Source of the DNA: Flexistipes sp. | GTDB taxonomy: Bacteria > Chrysiogenota > Deferribacteres > Deferribacterales > Flexistipitaceae | Reading direction: 5' to 3' | Length of the DNA: 64,000 nucleotides | Assembly: GCF_036172515.1 (NCBI RefSeq) | Contig: NZ_JAXKVW010000003.1 | Coordinates: forward strand, 107,001-171,000 | In this document: positions 50,887 through 59,878 of the stretch, in pieces | Layout: every line of letters starts with the position of its first letter | Position numbering within the stretch: position 1 is the stretch's first letter | Notes under the pieces: generated by a model | Seen by the model: the letters and a program-made list of their open reading frames with translations, nothing else | Database searches by the model: none | What the model was told of the DNA's origin: nothing | Position numbers and translations under genes: made by a program

Positions 50887-51927
50887 ATGAGCAAAGTAAA
50901 CAATATTCTGAAAGAAAACGGTGAGTTGAAAAGAGAACTCGAAGGCATTCTCGGTTTGGTCAAAGAAAATGAAGCCAAGTATGAAGGCTTTAAGGTTGTT
51001 GAATATGCTTTCTTGATGTCGGAGAATCTTGAGGATTATTCAGAGAAGCCGCTGAGATATCTTGAAGAAATCTTTTCCATTGACAGGGTTCTGCTTTTTG
51101 TAAATAACGTGGTTTTTGAAGAGGAAGTGTTCGGTGAGATTGATTATCTGGACAATATAATTTTTACTGAAGACCGGACATTCAGATATTTTTATCTTGA
51201 GAAGAGACCGTATTGTGATTCGGGTAAAACCAATATGATAAATGAGTTTGATTTGAAAGGTGATGATTTTGGCTCATATCTTTTTTCACCTGTAATAGAA
51301 AATAATAAAATTATCGGCAGCCTTAATTTATACAGCAAAGATCCTTCAAGATTTGACGGGGAAAGCAGTTTTGATTTTATCAGGGATCTGTCTTTTAAGA
51401 TTTCAGTTTCTCTTAGAAAAATTTATGATTCCCAAAAACTTTACAGACAGTCCCGGGTGGACATAACGAGTAACACCTATAACACCCTTGCTATGTATGA
51501 ATTTCTTAATCAAGCGCTTCACAGATATATGCGCTATGGCTGTCCTTTTGATTTTTACCTTTTTGAAATAGATGATCTTAAAAAGATTGTGGATAAATAC
51601 GGTCATCGTGCAGGAGATAAATTTATAAGGGACCTGGGCGGTTTGATGAATGAAAATTTCCGTAAAAGTGATATGATCGGCAGATTTGGAAGAGATGTAT
51701 TTTATCTTATTATGCCTCACAGTGACGGTTCTGTGCATGACGATATCGTTTATAAATTTAAACAAATTATTAAGAGTGTATGCAAAGAAAATGGCTTTGA
51801 TACCGATCTTGGTATGATTACAGGTCATGCTGACGCTCCGGCAATTTCCTCTTTTGCAGAAGATGAGAAGTTGCGTTCTGAAGATATTTTAAATATTGTG
51901 GATGAGCTTCTGTCCAAAAACCGATAA
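50887..51927 (+). CDS. GAF/DUF484-like protein with degenerate GGDEF domain
   Basis: 346 residues. A short N-terminal coiled-coil (about 5-30), a GAF-like sensor (about 35-175, with SLNLYSKDPSRF as the usual strand motif of DUF484/GAF domains), then a diguanylate-cyclase fold (about 190-340): FYLFEIDDLKKIVDKYGHRAGDKFIRDLGG aligns with the metal-binding part of GGDEF, but the active-site loop reads GRFGRDVFYLIMP, so the GGDEF signature is lost. It is likely a catalytically inactive GGDEF domain used for binding or signalling. It lies between polA and hisD with close spacing, so it is probably in their operon. Confidence 0.75.
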   Translation: MSKVNNILKENGELKRELEGILGLVKENEAKYEGFKVVEYAFLMSENLEDYSEKPLRYLEEIFSIDRVLLFVNNVVFEEEVFGEIDYLDNIIFTEDRTFRYFYLEKRPYCDSGKTNMINEFDLKGDDFGSYLFSPVIENNKIIGSLNLYSKDPSRFDGESSFDFIRDLSFKISVSLRKIYDSQKLYRQSRVDITSNTYNTLAMYEFLNQALHRYMRYGCPFDFYLFEIDDLKKIVDKYGHRAGDKFIRDLGGLMNENFRKSDMIGRFGRDVFYLIMPHSDGSVHDDIVYKFKQIIKSVCKENGFDTDLGMITGHADAPAISSFAEDEKLRSEDILNIVDELLSKNR

Positions 51928-51945
51928 ATATCCGGCAGGTGGTGT

Positions 51946-53211
51946 ATGATAATTGACAAGAACAGCGATAAACTTAACAAAATTCTTAACAGGGGAGAAC
52001 TTTTCGACGAGAAATATTTGTCCATAGTGATGGATATACTGAAAGATGTAAGAATCAACGGCGATAAAGCTGTAAAATCGTATACAAAGAAGTTTGATAA
52101 TCATGATTTGAATGAAAGCTATGTAATTGGCGTGGATGAACTGAAGTCATCTTTTGATAAACTGGAGAGCGGATTGAAAAATTCGCTGATAAAGGCTGAA
52201 AAGTCCATCCGTTTTTATCATGAAAAACAGATGGAGAAGACGTGGCTTATTAACGGGAATAACGGGATCATTCTCGGTCAGAAAATCAGCCCTGTTGAAA
52301 ATGTCGGGATATATGTTCCCGGCGGCAAAGCGGTTTATCCCTCGTCAGTTTTGATGAACAGTGTCCCGGCAAATGTTGCAGGTGTGGAAAACATTGTAAT
52401 GTCAACTCCTGCTGCACACGGCAAAATTCAGGAAAGTGTTTTGGCTGCGGCGTATCTCGGTGGAGTTAAAAAGGTGTATAAAATAGGCGGTGCTCAGGCT
52501 GTGGCAGCCATGGCATATGGGACTGAAACGGTTGAAAAAGTGGACAAAATTGTAGGGCCTGGTAATATATTTGTTGCTTTGGCTAAAAAGCTTGTTTTCG
52601 GTTTTGTGGATATTGACATGATTGCCGGCCCGAGTGAGATAACAATAATCGCCGATGAATCTGCCCGTCCTCAATTCGTTGCAGCTGACATGCTCAGTCA
52701 GGCCGAACACGATGAGATGGCTTCATCTGTTTTAATTACCGATTCAAAAGCGTTGGCTGAAAGCGTAAATGCTGAATTGAAAAAACAGTTGGGCGAATTG
52801 CCGAGAAAAGATATAGCGGAGGCTTCTTTAAAGGATTTTGGTGCCATTGTATTGGTTGAAAACCTTGAAGAGGCTGCAGAGGTTTCTGATAAGATTGCTC
52901 CTGAACATTTGGAATTGTGCGTGGCAAACCCTTACGAACTGATGTTTAAAGTACGGAATGCCGGAGCAATTTTTCTGGGGCATTATACACCTGAAGCTGT
53001 CGGTGATTACATTGCCGGGCCCAATCATACTCTGCCAACCGGAGGTTCGGCTCGATTTTTTTCACCTTTGGGTGCATATGATTTTCTTAAAAGAAGCAGC
53101 ATTGTAAATTTTTCCAAAGATGCTTTGAGAGAATGCGCTGAAGATGTTATGGGCATTGCAAACAGTGAAGAACTAACAGCTCATGCCAAATCTGTGAAAG
53201 TCCGCATTTAA
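51946..53211 (+). CDS. hisD: Histidinol dehydrogenase
   Basis: 421-residue zinc enzyme that makes the last two oxidations of histidine biosynthesis (L-histidinol to L-histidine). All key segments are present: [65 protein letters not shown], the zinc ligands in [18 protein letters not shown], and [18 protein letters not shown]. It is unlinked to other his genes here and follows the GGDEF-like gene by 18 bp. GGCAGGTGG precedes the ATG. Confidence 0.95.
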   Translation: MIIDKNSDKLNKILNRGELFDEKYLSIVMDILKDVRINGDKAVKSYTKKFDNHDLNESYVIGVDELKSSFDKLESGLKNSLIKAEKSIRFYHEKQMEKTWLINGNNGIILGQKISPVENVGIYVPGGKAVYPSSVLMNSVPANVAGVENIVMSTPAAHGKIQESVLAAAYLGGVKKVYKIGGAQAVAAMAYGTETVEKVDKIVGPGNIFVALAKKLVFGFVDIDMIAGPSEITIIADESARPQFVAADMLSQAEHDEMASSVLITDSKALAESVNAELKKQLGELPRKDIAEASLKDFGAIVLVENLEEAAEVSDKIAPEHLELCVANPYELMFKVRNAGAIFLGHYTPEAVGDYIAGPNHTLPTGGSARFFSPLGAYDFLKRSSIVNFSKDALRECAEDVMGIANSEELTAHAKSVKVRI

Positions 53212-53285
53212 TGTTTGCGGTATATTGTGAAAATTGATATGGATTTTTTAATGATGCACTTGATTCTGGAAATTGGAGAATATAT

Positions 53286-54899
53286 ATGTCATTTATGATA
53301 AGAATATTTTATTTTGTTTTTGTGTCCGTGTTTCTGATATCCTGTTCGTCGATAAACAGCAGTCAGTTTTTTCATAATAAGAAGGCAGGTGCCGGGAATA
53401 TTGCACCTGAAAATTCTTATAAAACAGGTACAGATAATATGTCAAAAACGGATAACATTTCAGGTGAACCTTTTCTGCCTGATTTTACTTTAAAAAATCT
53501 CTATAAACCTGAATTATCGGTAAAACATGCCGGTATTTTTGACGAAAAACTGGATATTGACCCTGAAGTTAAAGAACAATCAAAATATGATATCCCCATT
53601 GTTGTTACTGAAAGAGTTAAATATTATTTAGAGTTATATGGCAGACGTTATCCCCATACGTTTCAGAAGTGGCTGAACCGGTCTTACAAATATATGTATA
53701 TAGTACAGGATATTTTTCTGAAACACGGATTACCGCTTGATCTTGCATGTCTGGCTTTTGCCGAGAGCGGTTTTAATGTAGGTGCTTATTCTCATGCCGA
53801 TGCAGGAGGGATGTGGCAGTTCATTGAATCCACCGGCGAGATATACGGTTTGAAGAATAATTTTTGGGTTGATGAGAGGAGGGATTTTGAAAAATCAACT
53901 GAGGCTGCTGCCGAACATTTAAAGTATTTGTATGAGAATCTTGGAGACTGGTTTCTTGCAATAGCTGCTTATAACGGCGGTTACTATAAAGTTGTCCAGG
54001 GAATAAGACGTTATGATACAAAAAATTTCTTTGAGTTGAAAGAGCACAGATTTTTATACAGGGAAACGGAAAATTATGTCCCCAAATTTATCGCACTTAC
54101 AATACTTTATAACAATTATATGAAATACGGATTTAAAGTTCCGGATACATCGCCGCTTGTTTATGATAAGGTTACCCTTAATCAGCCGGTGAATTTATAT
54201 GTCATTGCCGACAGGTTTAATATATCCGTGGAAAAGCTGAAAGAGCTTAACCCTTCGCTTAAAAAGCCTATAACCCCGCCAACAGACGGTTTTGCACTCA
54301 GAGTACCATTCGGGAAAGGCGGGATGGTGAAAGCTGCTCTTGCTGAAGGGTCTCCAAAAGATTTTCTCGGTCTGAAAATTTACAGAGCTGAAAGGGGCGA
54401 ATCGGTTTGGAAAATTGCCAATAAATTTAATACATCTGTTTATGAGTTTAAACGTTTAAACGGTATTAATTACAACAGGATAGTATATGACAGAATTGTT
54501 TTTGTCCCCAATAAAAAACTTTATACTGCCGGTTATTATGACAGGTTTCTAAGAGAAGTCAGACCTTACGTTCCTTCTGTGTATATTGTGAAAAAAGGGG
54601 ATAATCTTTATGACATAGCACACCGTTTCGGTTTGTCCCTTAATGATCTTCTGGCTATGAATAAAGGAATAAACCCCCGTCTTATACATCCGGGGGATAC
54701 TGTAGTTGTTTCCAAGAGAACAGAATTTGATTATGTCAGAGTGGCTAAAAAAGGCAGTGCAAAATATGTAGTGAGGCGTGGCGATACACTATGGGACATT
54801 GCAAAAAGATTCGGTACTTCCGTAAATAGAATTATGAGGGTGAACGGACTTGAGAATGCGAAATTAATGCCGGGAAATGTTCTTGTTGTTCCCAATTGA
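53286..54899 (+). CDS. mltD: Membrane-bound lytic transglycosylase with LysM repeats (MltD-like)
   Basis: 537-residue lipoprotein that cleaves peptidoglycan. The start is a lipobox signal (FVSVFLISC, Cys20). The SLT/GH23 catalytic domain at about 135-260 has LACLAFAESGFNVGAYSHADAGGMWQF (catalytic Glu in AESG) and FLAIAAYNGGYYKVV. It is followed by four LysM-type units (from about 300, 368, 437 and 493; for example YIVKKGDNLYDIAHRFGLS and YVVRRGDTLWDIAKRFGTS) that bind glycan. The ATG follows GGAGAA. No terminator is seen before the tRNA promoter. Confidence 0.92.
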   Translation: MSFMIRIFYFVFVSVFLISCSSINSSQFFHNKKAGAGNIAPENSYKTGTDNMSKTDNISGEPFLPDFTLKNLYKPELSVKHAGIFDEKLDIDPEVKEQSKYDIPIVVTERVKYYLELYGRRYPHTFQKWLNRSYKYMYIVQDIFLKHGLPLDLACLAFAESGFNVGAYSHADAGGMWQFIESTGEIYGLKNNFWVDERRDFEKSTEAAAEHLKYLYENLGDWFLAIAAYNGGYYKVVQGIRRYDTKNFFELKEHRFLYRETENYVPKFIALTILYNNYMKYGFKVPDTSPLVYDKVTLNQPVNLYVIADRFNISVEKLKELNPSLKKPITPPTDGFALRVPFGKGGMVKAALAEGSPKDFLGLKIYRAERGESVWKIANKFNTSVYEFKRLNGINYNRIVYDRIVFVPNKKLYTAGYYDRFLREVRPYVPSVYIVKKGDNLYDIAHRFGLSLNDLLAMNKGINPRLIHPGDTVVVSKRTEFDYVRVAKKGSAKYVVRRGDTLWDIAKRFGTSVNRIMRVNGLENAKLMPGNVLVVPN

Positions 54900-54967
54900 C
54901 AGTTTTTTATTTTATGAGAGTGTGATAGGCTGCTTCATGGAATTTTGGAAAAAAATGTATAAAAAAC

Positions 54968-54996
54968 TTGACAAAAAAATTTAATTTGGATACTAT
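54968..54996 (+). promoter_or_regulatory. Promoter of the tRNA-tuf cluster
   Basis: TTGACA (54968-54973), a 17-bp spacer and TACTAT (54991-54996). It drives tRNA-Thr onward and probably reaches tuf. Confidence 0.75.
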
Positions 54997-55014
54997 CCAC
55001 ATCCGCTACTTATT

Positions 55015-55087
<73 letters not shown>

Positions 55088-55093
55088 TTTATA

Positions 55094-55176
55094 GGGGAGA
55101 TACCCGAGTGGCCAAAGGGGGCAGACTGTAAATCTGCTGGCGTTTGCCTTCGGAGGTTCGAATCCTCCTCTCCCCA
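55094..55176 (+). tRNA. tRNA-Tyr (GUA)
   Basis: Acceptor GGGGAGA/TCTCCCC, anticodon loop CTGTAAA (anticodon GTA), a long class II variable arm, TTCGAAT loop. No CCA encoded. Bacterial tRNA-Tyr has a long variable arm. Confidence 0.95.
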
Positions 55177-55181
55177 TAAAT

Positions 55182-55255
55182 GCGGGTGTAGCTCAGTTGG
55201 CTAGAGCATCAGCCTTCCAAGCTGAGGGTCGCGGGTTCGAATCCCGTCGCCCGCT
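55182..55255 (+). tRNA. tRNA-Gly (UCC)
   Basis: Acceptor GCGGGTG/CGCCCGC, anticodon loop CTTCCAA (anticodon TCC), TTCGAAT loop, no CCA encoded. Confidence 0.95.
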
Positions 55256-55272
55256 TAAATTTGAGAAGAATA

Positions 55273-55310
55273 AGACGGAGGTAGTAAAAGTGTGCCTTCG
55301 TCTATTTTTT
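55273..55310 (+). terminator. Terminator-like hairpin within the tRNA array
   Basis: AGACGGAGG (55273-55281) and CCTTCGTCT (55295-55303) form a 9-bp stem with one G-U pair, followed by ATTTTTT. It lies between tRNA-Gly and tRNA-Thr(GGU), so it may limit read-through into tuf or mark a second unit. Confidence 0.65.
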
Positions 55311-55329
55311 GTTTGTATAAAAGAAATAT

Positions 55330-55403
<74 letters not shown>

Positions 55404-55425
55404 TTAAAACAATGGAGGGAGTACT

Positions 55426-56616
<1,191 letters not shown>

Positions 56617-56622
56617 TAGATA

Positions 56623-56772
56623 ATGAGAGATATTGTGATATTGGCTTGCACTGAGTGCAAAAACAGAAACTATAATACGACGAAAAATAAAAAGACGACT
56701 ACAGGTAAACTGGAATTCAGTAAATACTGCAAGCATTGCAGAAAACATACACTTCATAAAGAGACCAAATAA
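56623..56772 (+). CDS. rpmG: Ribosomal protein L33
   Basis: Short 49-residue protein [18 protein letters not shown]..., with the two Cys pairs CTEC and CKHC of the zinc-binding C+ form. Binds 23S rRNA in the large subunit. It begins 6 bp after tuf, and the GGAG ribosome site is inside the end of tuf. tRNA-Trp follows after 9 bp. This order is conserved in many bacteria. Confidence 0.95.
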   Translation: MRDIVILACTECKNRNYNTTKNKKTTTGKLEFSKYCKHCRKHTLHKETK

Positions 56773-56781
56773 GATATAAGT

Positions 56782-56857
56782 AGGCCAGTGGCTCAATTGG
56801 CAGAGCACCGGTCTCCAAAACCGGGGGTTGGGGGTTCGAGTCCCTCCTGGCCTGCCA
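56782..56857 (+). tRNA. tRNA-Trp (CCA)
   Basis: Acceptor AGGCCAG/CTGGCCT, anticodon stem CCGGT/ACCGG with loop CTCCAAA (anticodon CCA), TTCGAGT loop, discriminator G and encoded CCA. A longer open frame for SecE runs back through this tRNA but has no start signal there. Confidence 0.95.
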
Positions 56858-56883
56858 TATCCTTTTTGTATTGGGAGTTCATT

Positions 56884-57066
56884 GTGGGAAAAATAACAAC
56901 GTTTTTAACCGAAGTAAAAGAAGAATTAAAGAAAGTAACCTGGCCCAGCAAAGATGACACTATCGGTACAACTGCTGTAGTAATTGTGCTTGTAATTGTC
57001 ATTTCCATATTTTTGGGTATAGTTGACGCCGGGCTTTCGAGACTTTTCAATCTGTTGATAGGGTAG
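56884..57066 (+). CDS. secE: Preprotein translocase subunit SecE
   Basis: 60-residue membrane subunit of the Sec channel that clamps SecY. It has a cytosolic amphipathic part FLTEVKEELKKVTWPSKDD and one transmembrane helix (about residues 26-47, VVIVLVIVISIFLGIVDAG). The start is GTG 56884, with GGGAG 7 nt upstream; earlier in-frame codons lie in tRNA-Trp. nusG follows after 4 bp. Confidence 0.95.
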   Translation: MGKITTFLTEVKEELKKVTWPSKDDTIGTTAVVIVLVIVISIFLGIVDAGLSRLFNLLIG

Positions 57067-57070
57067 TTTG

Positions 57071-57595
57071 ATGGCTAAAGAATGGTATGTTGTTCACACA
57101 TATTCCGGTTTTGAAAAGCGAGTTAAACAACTGCTGGAAGAAAAGATTAAAAATGAAAATTTATATGATGATATTGATGATGTGCTTATACCCACAGAAG
57201 ATGTAGTTGAACTCAAAAAAGGAAAAAAGAAAATAAGCAAGAAAAAAACTTTTCCGGGGTATATACTTGTTCATATGGAAATGAACACCACTAACTGGCA
57301 TAAGGTTAAGTCAATACCTAAAGTAACCGGCTTTGTCGGAGGGATAAACCCTGTTCCGATTCCTGAGCAGGATGTAAAAGCCATGATTGATCTGGCTAAA
57401 TCACAAGCTCCACGTATGGCCGCCAAATATATGAAAGGAGATACCGTGGAAGTTGTCGACGGTCCTTTCTTAGGTTTTAACGGTGTAGTGGACGAAGTGA
57501 ACCCTGAGAAAGAAAAAGTAAAAGTAATAGTGAGTATTTTCGGAAGACAAACACCTATTGAGCTCGACTATTTACAAGTTAAACGTGTGGGCTAA
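57071..57595 (+). CDS. nusG: Transcription termination/antitermination factor NusG
   Basis: 174-residue factor. The NGN domain starts KEWYVVHTYSGFEKRVKQLLEEK and binds RNA polymerase; the C-terminal KOW domain has GDTVEVVDGPFLGFNGVVDEVNPEK and interacts with Rho or S10. ATG 57071 is preferred over TTG 57068. rplK begins 18 bp downstream. Confidence 0.97.
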   Translation: MAKEWYVVHTYSGFEKRVKQLLEEKIKNENLYDDIDDVLIPTEDVVELKKGKKKISKKKTFPGYILVHMEMNTTNWHKVKSIPKVTGFVGGINPVPIPEQDVKAMIDLAKSQAPRMAAKYMKGDTVEVVDGPFLGFNGVVDEVNPEKEKVKVIVSIFGRQTPIELDYLQVKRVG

Positions 57596-57613
57596 ATTTT
57601 TGGAGGAAATGCA

Positions 57614-58039
57614 ATGGCTAAGAAAGAATTAGGTCAAATAAAATTACAAATACCCGCGGGGAAAGCTAATCCTTCGCCACCAGTTGGTCCTGCCCTGGGT
57701 CAGCGGGGTGTGAATATTATGGAATTTTGCAAAGCTTTCAATGCGGCGACACAAAATCAGGGTGACATGGTTATCCCTGTGATTATCACTGTGTATGAAG
57801 ACAGGTCTTTTACCTTCATTACGAAGACACCGCCAACTTCCATACTTATTAAAAAGGAATTGAACAAAGAAAAGGGCTCCGGCAGTCCCAAGCTTGAGAA
57901 GATAGGTAAATTATCTGCAGATCAGGTCAAAAAGATTGCTGAGGTTAAATTGCCGGACTTAAACACCAATGATATAAATCAGGCTGTTAAAATTGTTGCC
58001 GGTTCTGCAAGAAGTATGGGAGTGGAAGTAGAACTTTAA
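57614..58039 (+). CDS. rplK: Ribosomal protein L11
   Basis: 141 residues. [36 protein letters not shown] and the C-terminal RNA-binding domain are typical. L11 forms the GTPase-associated centre with 23S rRNA. GGAGG lies upstream of the ATG; rplA follows after 15 bp. Confidence 0.97.
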   Translation: MAKKELGQIKLQIPAGKANPSPPVGPALGQRGVNIMEFCKAFNAATQNQGDMVIPVIITVYEDRSFTFITKTPPTSILIKKELNKEKGSGSPKLEKIGKLSADQVKKIAEVKLPDLNTNDINQAVKIVAGSARSMGVEVEL

Positions 58040-58054
58040 ATTTAAGGAGTAATC

Positions 58055-58762
58055 ATGGCTAAACATGGGAAAAAATATAAAGAAGCTTTAAGTAAGATTG
58101 ACAGGCTTAAAAGCTATGAATTGCAGGAAGCTTTGAGCCTGCTCAAGGAAGTAACTTTTGCTAACTTTGACGAGACAGTGGAAGCTGTTGTTAAATTGGG
58201 AGTAGATCCGAGGCATGCAGATCAAATGGTCAGGGGGTCTGTAAGTTTGCCCCATGGAACTGGCAAGACCGTGAAAGTTCTTGTTTTTGCAAAAGGGGAT
58301 AAAGCCCAGGAGGCAAAAGACGCAGGTGCTGACTATGTAGGCGACGACGATTTGGTGACCAAAATTCAGGGAGGTTGGTTTGACTTTGACAAGGTAGTTG
58401 CAACACCCGACATGATGGCAAGCGTAGGTAAGTTAGGTAGGTTATTAGGGCCAAGAGGGTTAATGCCCAACCCCAAAGTGGGCACAGTAACAAACAATAT
58501 TAAAGAAGTGGTAAGTGATCTGAAAGCCGGTATGATAGAATACCGGGTTGACAAGGCCGGGATAATACATGCCCCGGTTGGAAAGAAAAGTTTTGAAAGC
58601 ACACAGTTGGCTGAAAATCTTAAGTCTTTGATCGATTCGCTGGTAAAAGCGAAACCCGAGTCTGCCAAGGGGCAGTATGTAAGGGGAGTTTATATCTCTA
58701 CAACGATGGGACCGGGACTTAAAGTTGACCAACAACAACTGCTTGGAGAACTGAAACTGTAA
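58055..58762 (+). CDS. rplA: Ribosomal protein L1
   Basis: 235-residue L1-stalk protein, full length, with [15 protein letters not shown] and [14 protein letters not shown] as family landmarks. In many bacteria it represses its own rplKA operon by binding its mRNA. The start follows AAGGAG. Confidence 0.97.
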   Translation: MAKHGKKYKEALSKIDRLKSYELQEALSLLKEVTFANFDETVEAVVKLGVDPRHADQMVRGSVSLPHGTGKTVKVLVFAKGDKAQEAKDAGADYVGDDDLVTKIQGGWFDFDKVVATPDMMASVGKLGRLLGPRGLMPNPKVGTVTNNIKEVVSDLKAGMIEYRVDKAGIIHAPVGKKSFESTQLAENLKSLIDSLVKAKPESAKGQYVRGVYISTTMGPGLKVDQQQLLGELKL

Positions 58763-58858
58763 AAATCGAAAGTAATTCTGGTTGAAGAAGCAGGTGTGCA
58801 AACGTAAATCCTGCGGAAACCGGTTGTTATAGATGCGGCCGGAAAGAGGAGGACTAAA
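58763..58858 (+). promoter_or_regulatory. Probable L10 leader (rplJ autoregulatory RNA)
   Basis: 96-nt spacer between rplA and rplJ with paired segments GCAGG (about 58788-58793) and CCTGC (about 58810-58815), and later CCGG repeats before the ribosome site GGAGGA. Position and size match the rplJL leader that binds L10-(L12)4 in many bacteria. The exact fold was not computed. Confidence 0.55.
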
Positions 58859-59380
58859 TTGAAAAGAAGTGATAAAGAGCAGTTAGTAGAAGAACTTTCA
58901 ACCGAAATATCCGAAGCTTCTGCAATTTTCCTTACAGATTTTAAAGGATTGAACTTTCCTCAGATGGAAAATGTCAGAAGTACAATAAAATCTTTAGACA
59001 GCAACTTTAAAGTTGTTAAAAATAGACTTTTGAAACTGGCCCTGGAAAAACAGGAAATAGAAGGACTTCATGAGCACCTTGTACAACCTACAGCTTGCGC
59101 CATTGTTAAAGGAGAACCAACAGCAGTTGCCAAAGAGTTCAAAAAGTTTGCCAAAGAATACGACGCTTTCGATATCAAAGGTGGGTATTTTGAAGGAGCA
59201 GTGTTAAGCGAACAGGATATTATTGCCCTTGCGGATATACCTTCCAGAGAGGAATTGTTGTCGAAAATGTTAGGAAGCATGACAGCGCCGGCAAGAAATT
59301 TTGTTTCCCTTCTTGCAAATGTTCCAAGGAACTTCTTGAATGTGCTTAATGCCATTAAGGATCAAAAAGAAAATAATTAA
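58859..59380 (+). CDS. rplJ: Ribosomal protein L10
   Basis: 173 residues; MKRSDKEQLVEELSTEI, then IFLTDFKGLNFPQMENVRS, VKNRLLKLAL and a C-terminal stalk helix that binds L7/L12 dimers. The start is TTG at 58859, supported by AGGAGG at 8 nt and by family length; no ATG is near. rplL follows after 17 bp. Confidence 0.96.
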   Translation: MKRSDKEQLVEELSTEISEASAIFLTDFKGLNFPQMENVRSTIKSLDSNFKVVKNRLLKLALEKQEIEGLHEHLVQPTACAIVKGEPTAVAKEFKKFAKEYDAFDIKGGYFEGAVLSEQDIIALADIPSREELLSKMLGSMTAPARNFVSLLANVPRNFLNVLNAIKDQKENN

Positions 59381-59397
59381 CTTATGGAGGATAGGAT

Positions 59398-59781
59398 ATG
59401 TCTATCACAAAAGAACAAGTAGTTGAATTTATCGAAAATATGTCTGTTATCGAGCTGGCTGACTTTGTTAAAGAGCTCGAGGACAAATTTGGTGTTTCTG
59501 CTGCAGCACCTATGGCTATGGCTCCCGGTGCGGCTGCAGGCGGCGAAGCTGCTGAAGAAGCTGCTGAACAAACTGAGTTTGATGTTGTGTTATCATCAGC
59601 TGGTGATAAGAAGGTTCAGGTTATTAAGGTTGTCAGAGAGATAACCGGACTTGGCCTTAAAGAAGCCAAAGCTCTTGTGGACGGTGCACCAAAACCTGTT
59701 AAGGAAGGTGTTACCAAAGAGGAAGCGGAAGAACTCAAAGGAAAACTTGAGGAAGTCGGCGCAGGAATAGAAATAAAGTAA
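59398..59781 (+). CDS. rplL: Ribosomal protein L7/L12
   Basis: 127 residues with the dimerisation N-terminus, the Ala/Gly hinge ([20 protein letters not shown]) and the C-terminal factor-binding domain ([32 protein letters not shown]). It recruits translation factors to the ribosome. The ATG follows GGAGG. Confidence 0.97.
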   Translation: MSITKEQVVEFIENMSVIELADFVKELEDKFGVSAAAPMAMAPGAAAGGEAAEEAAEQTEFDVVLSSAGDKKVQVIKVVREITGLGLKEAKALVDGAPKPVKEGVTKEEAEELKGKLEEVGAGIEIK

Positions 59782-59810
59782 CTATTTTTAAAATTTAACG
59801 CAATATATTC

Positions 59811-59836
59811 ATTAAGGGCGCAGCTGCGCCCTTAAT
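59811..59836. terminator. 26-bp palindrome between rplL and rpoB
   Basis: ATTAAGGGCGCAG and its exact mirror CTGCGCCCTTAAT make a perfect palindrome, able to form a hairpin with an AGCT loop. No U-tract follows. It may be a partial attenuator or an RNase III-type processing site that separates ribosomal protein and polymerase expression, as known at the rplL-rpoB junction in E. coli. Confidence 0.6.
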
Positions 59837-59878
59837 GTATCTTAGTAATCAAAATATAATTCCCGGCAGGTGGAAAAC

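Noticed and set aside
56788-56883. Long N-terminal extension of SecE
   Set aside because: The extension is encoded by tRNA-Trp and its flank, and there is no ribosome site there; GTG 56884 with GGGAG is the real start.
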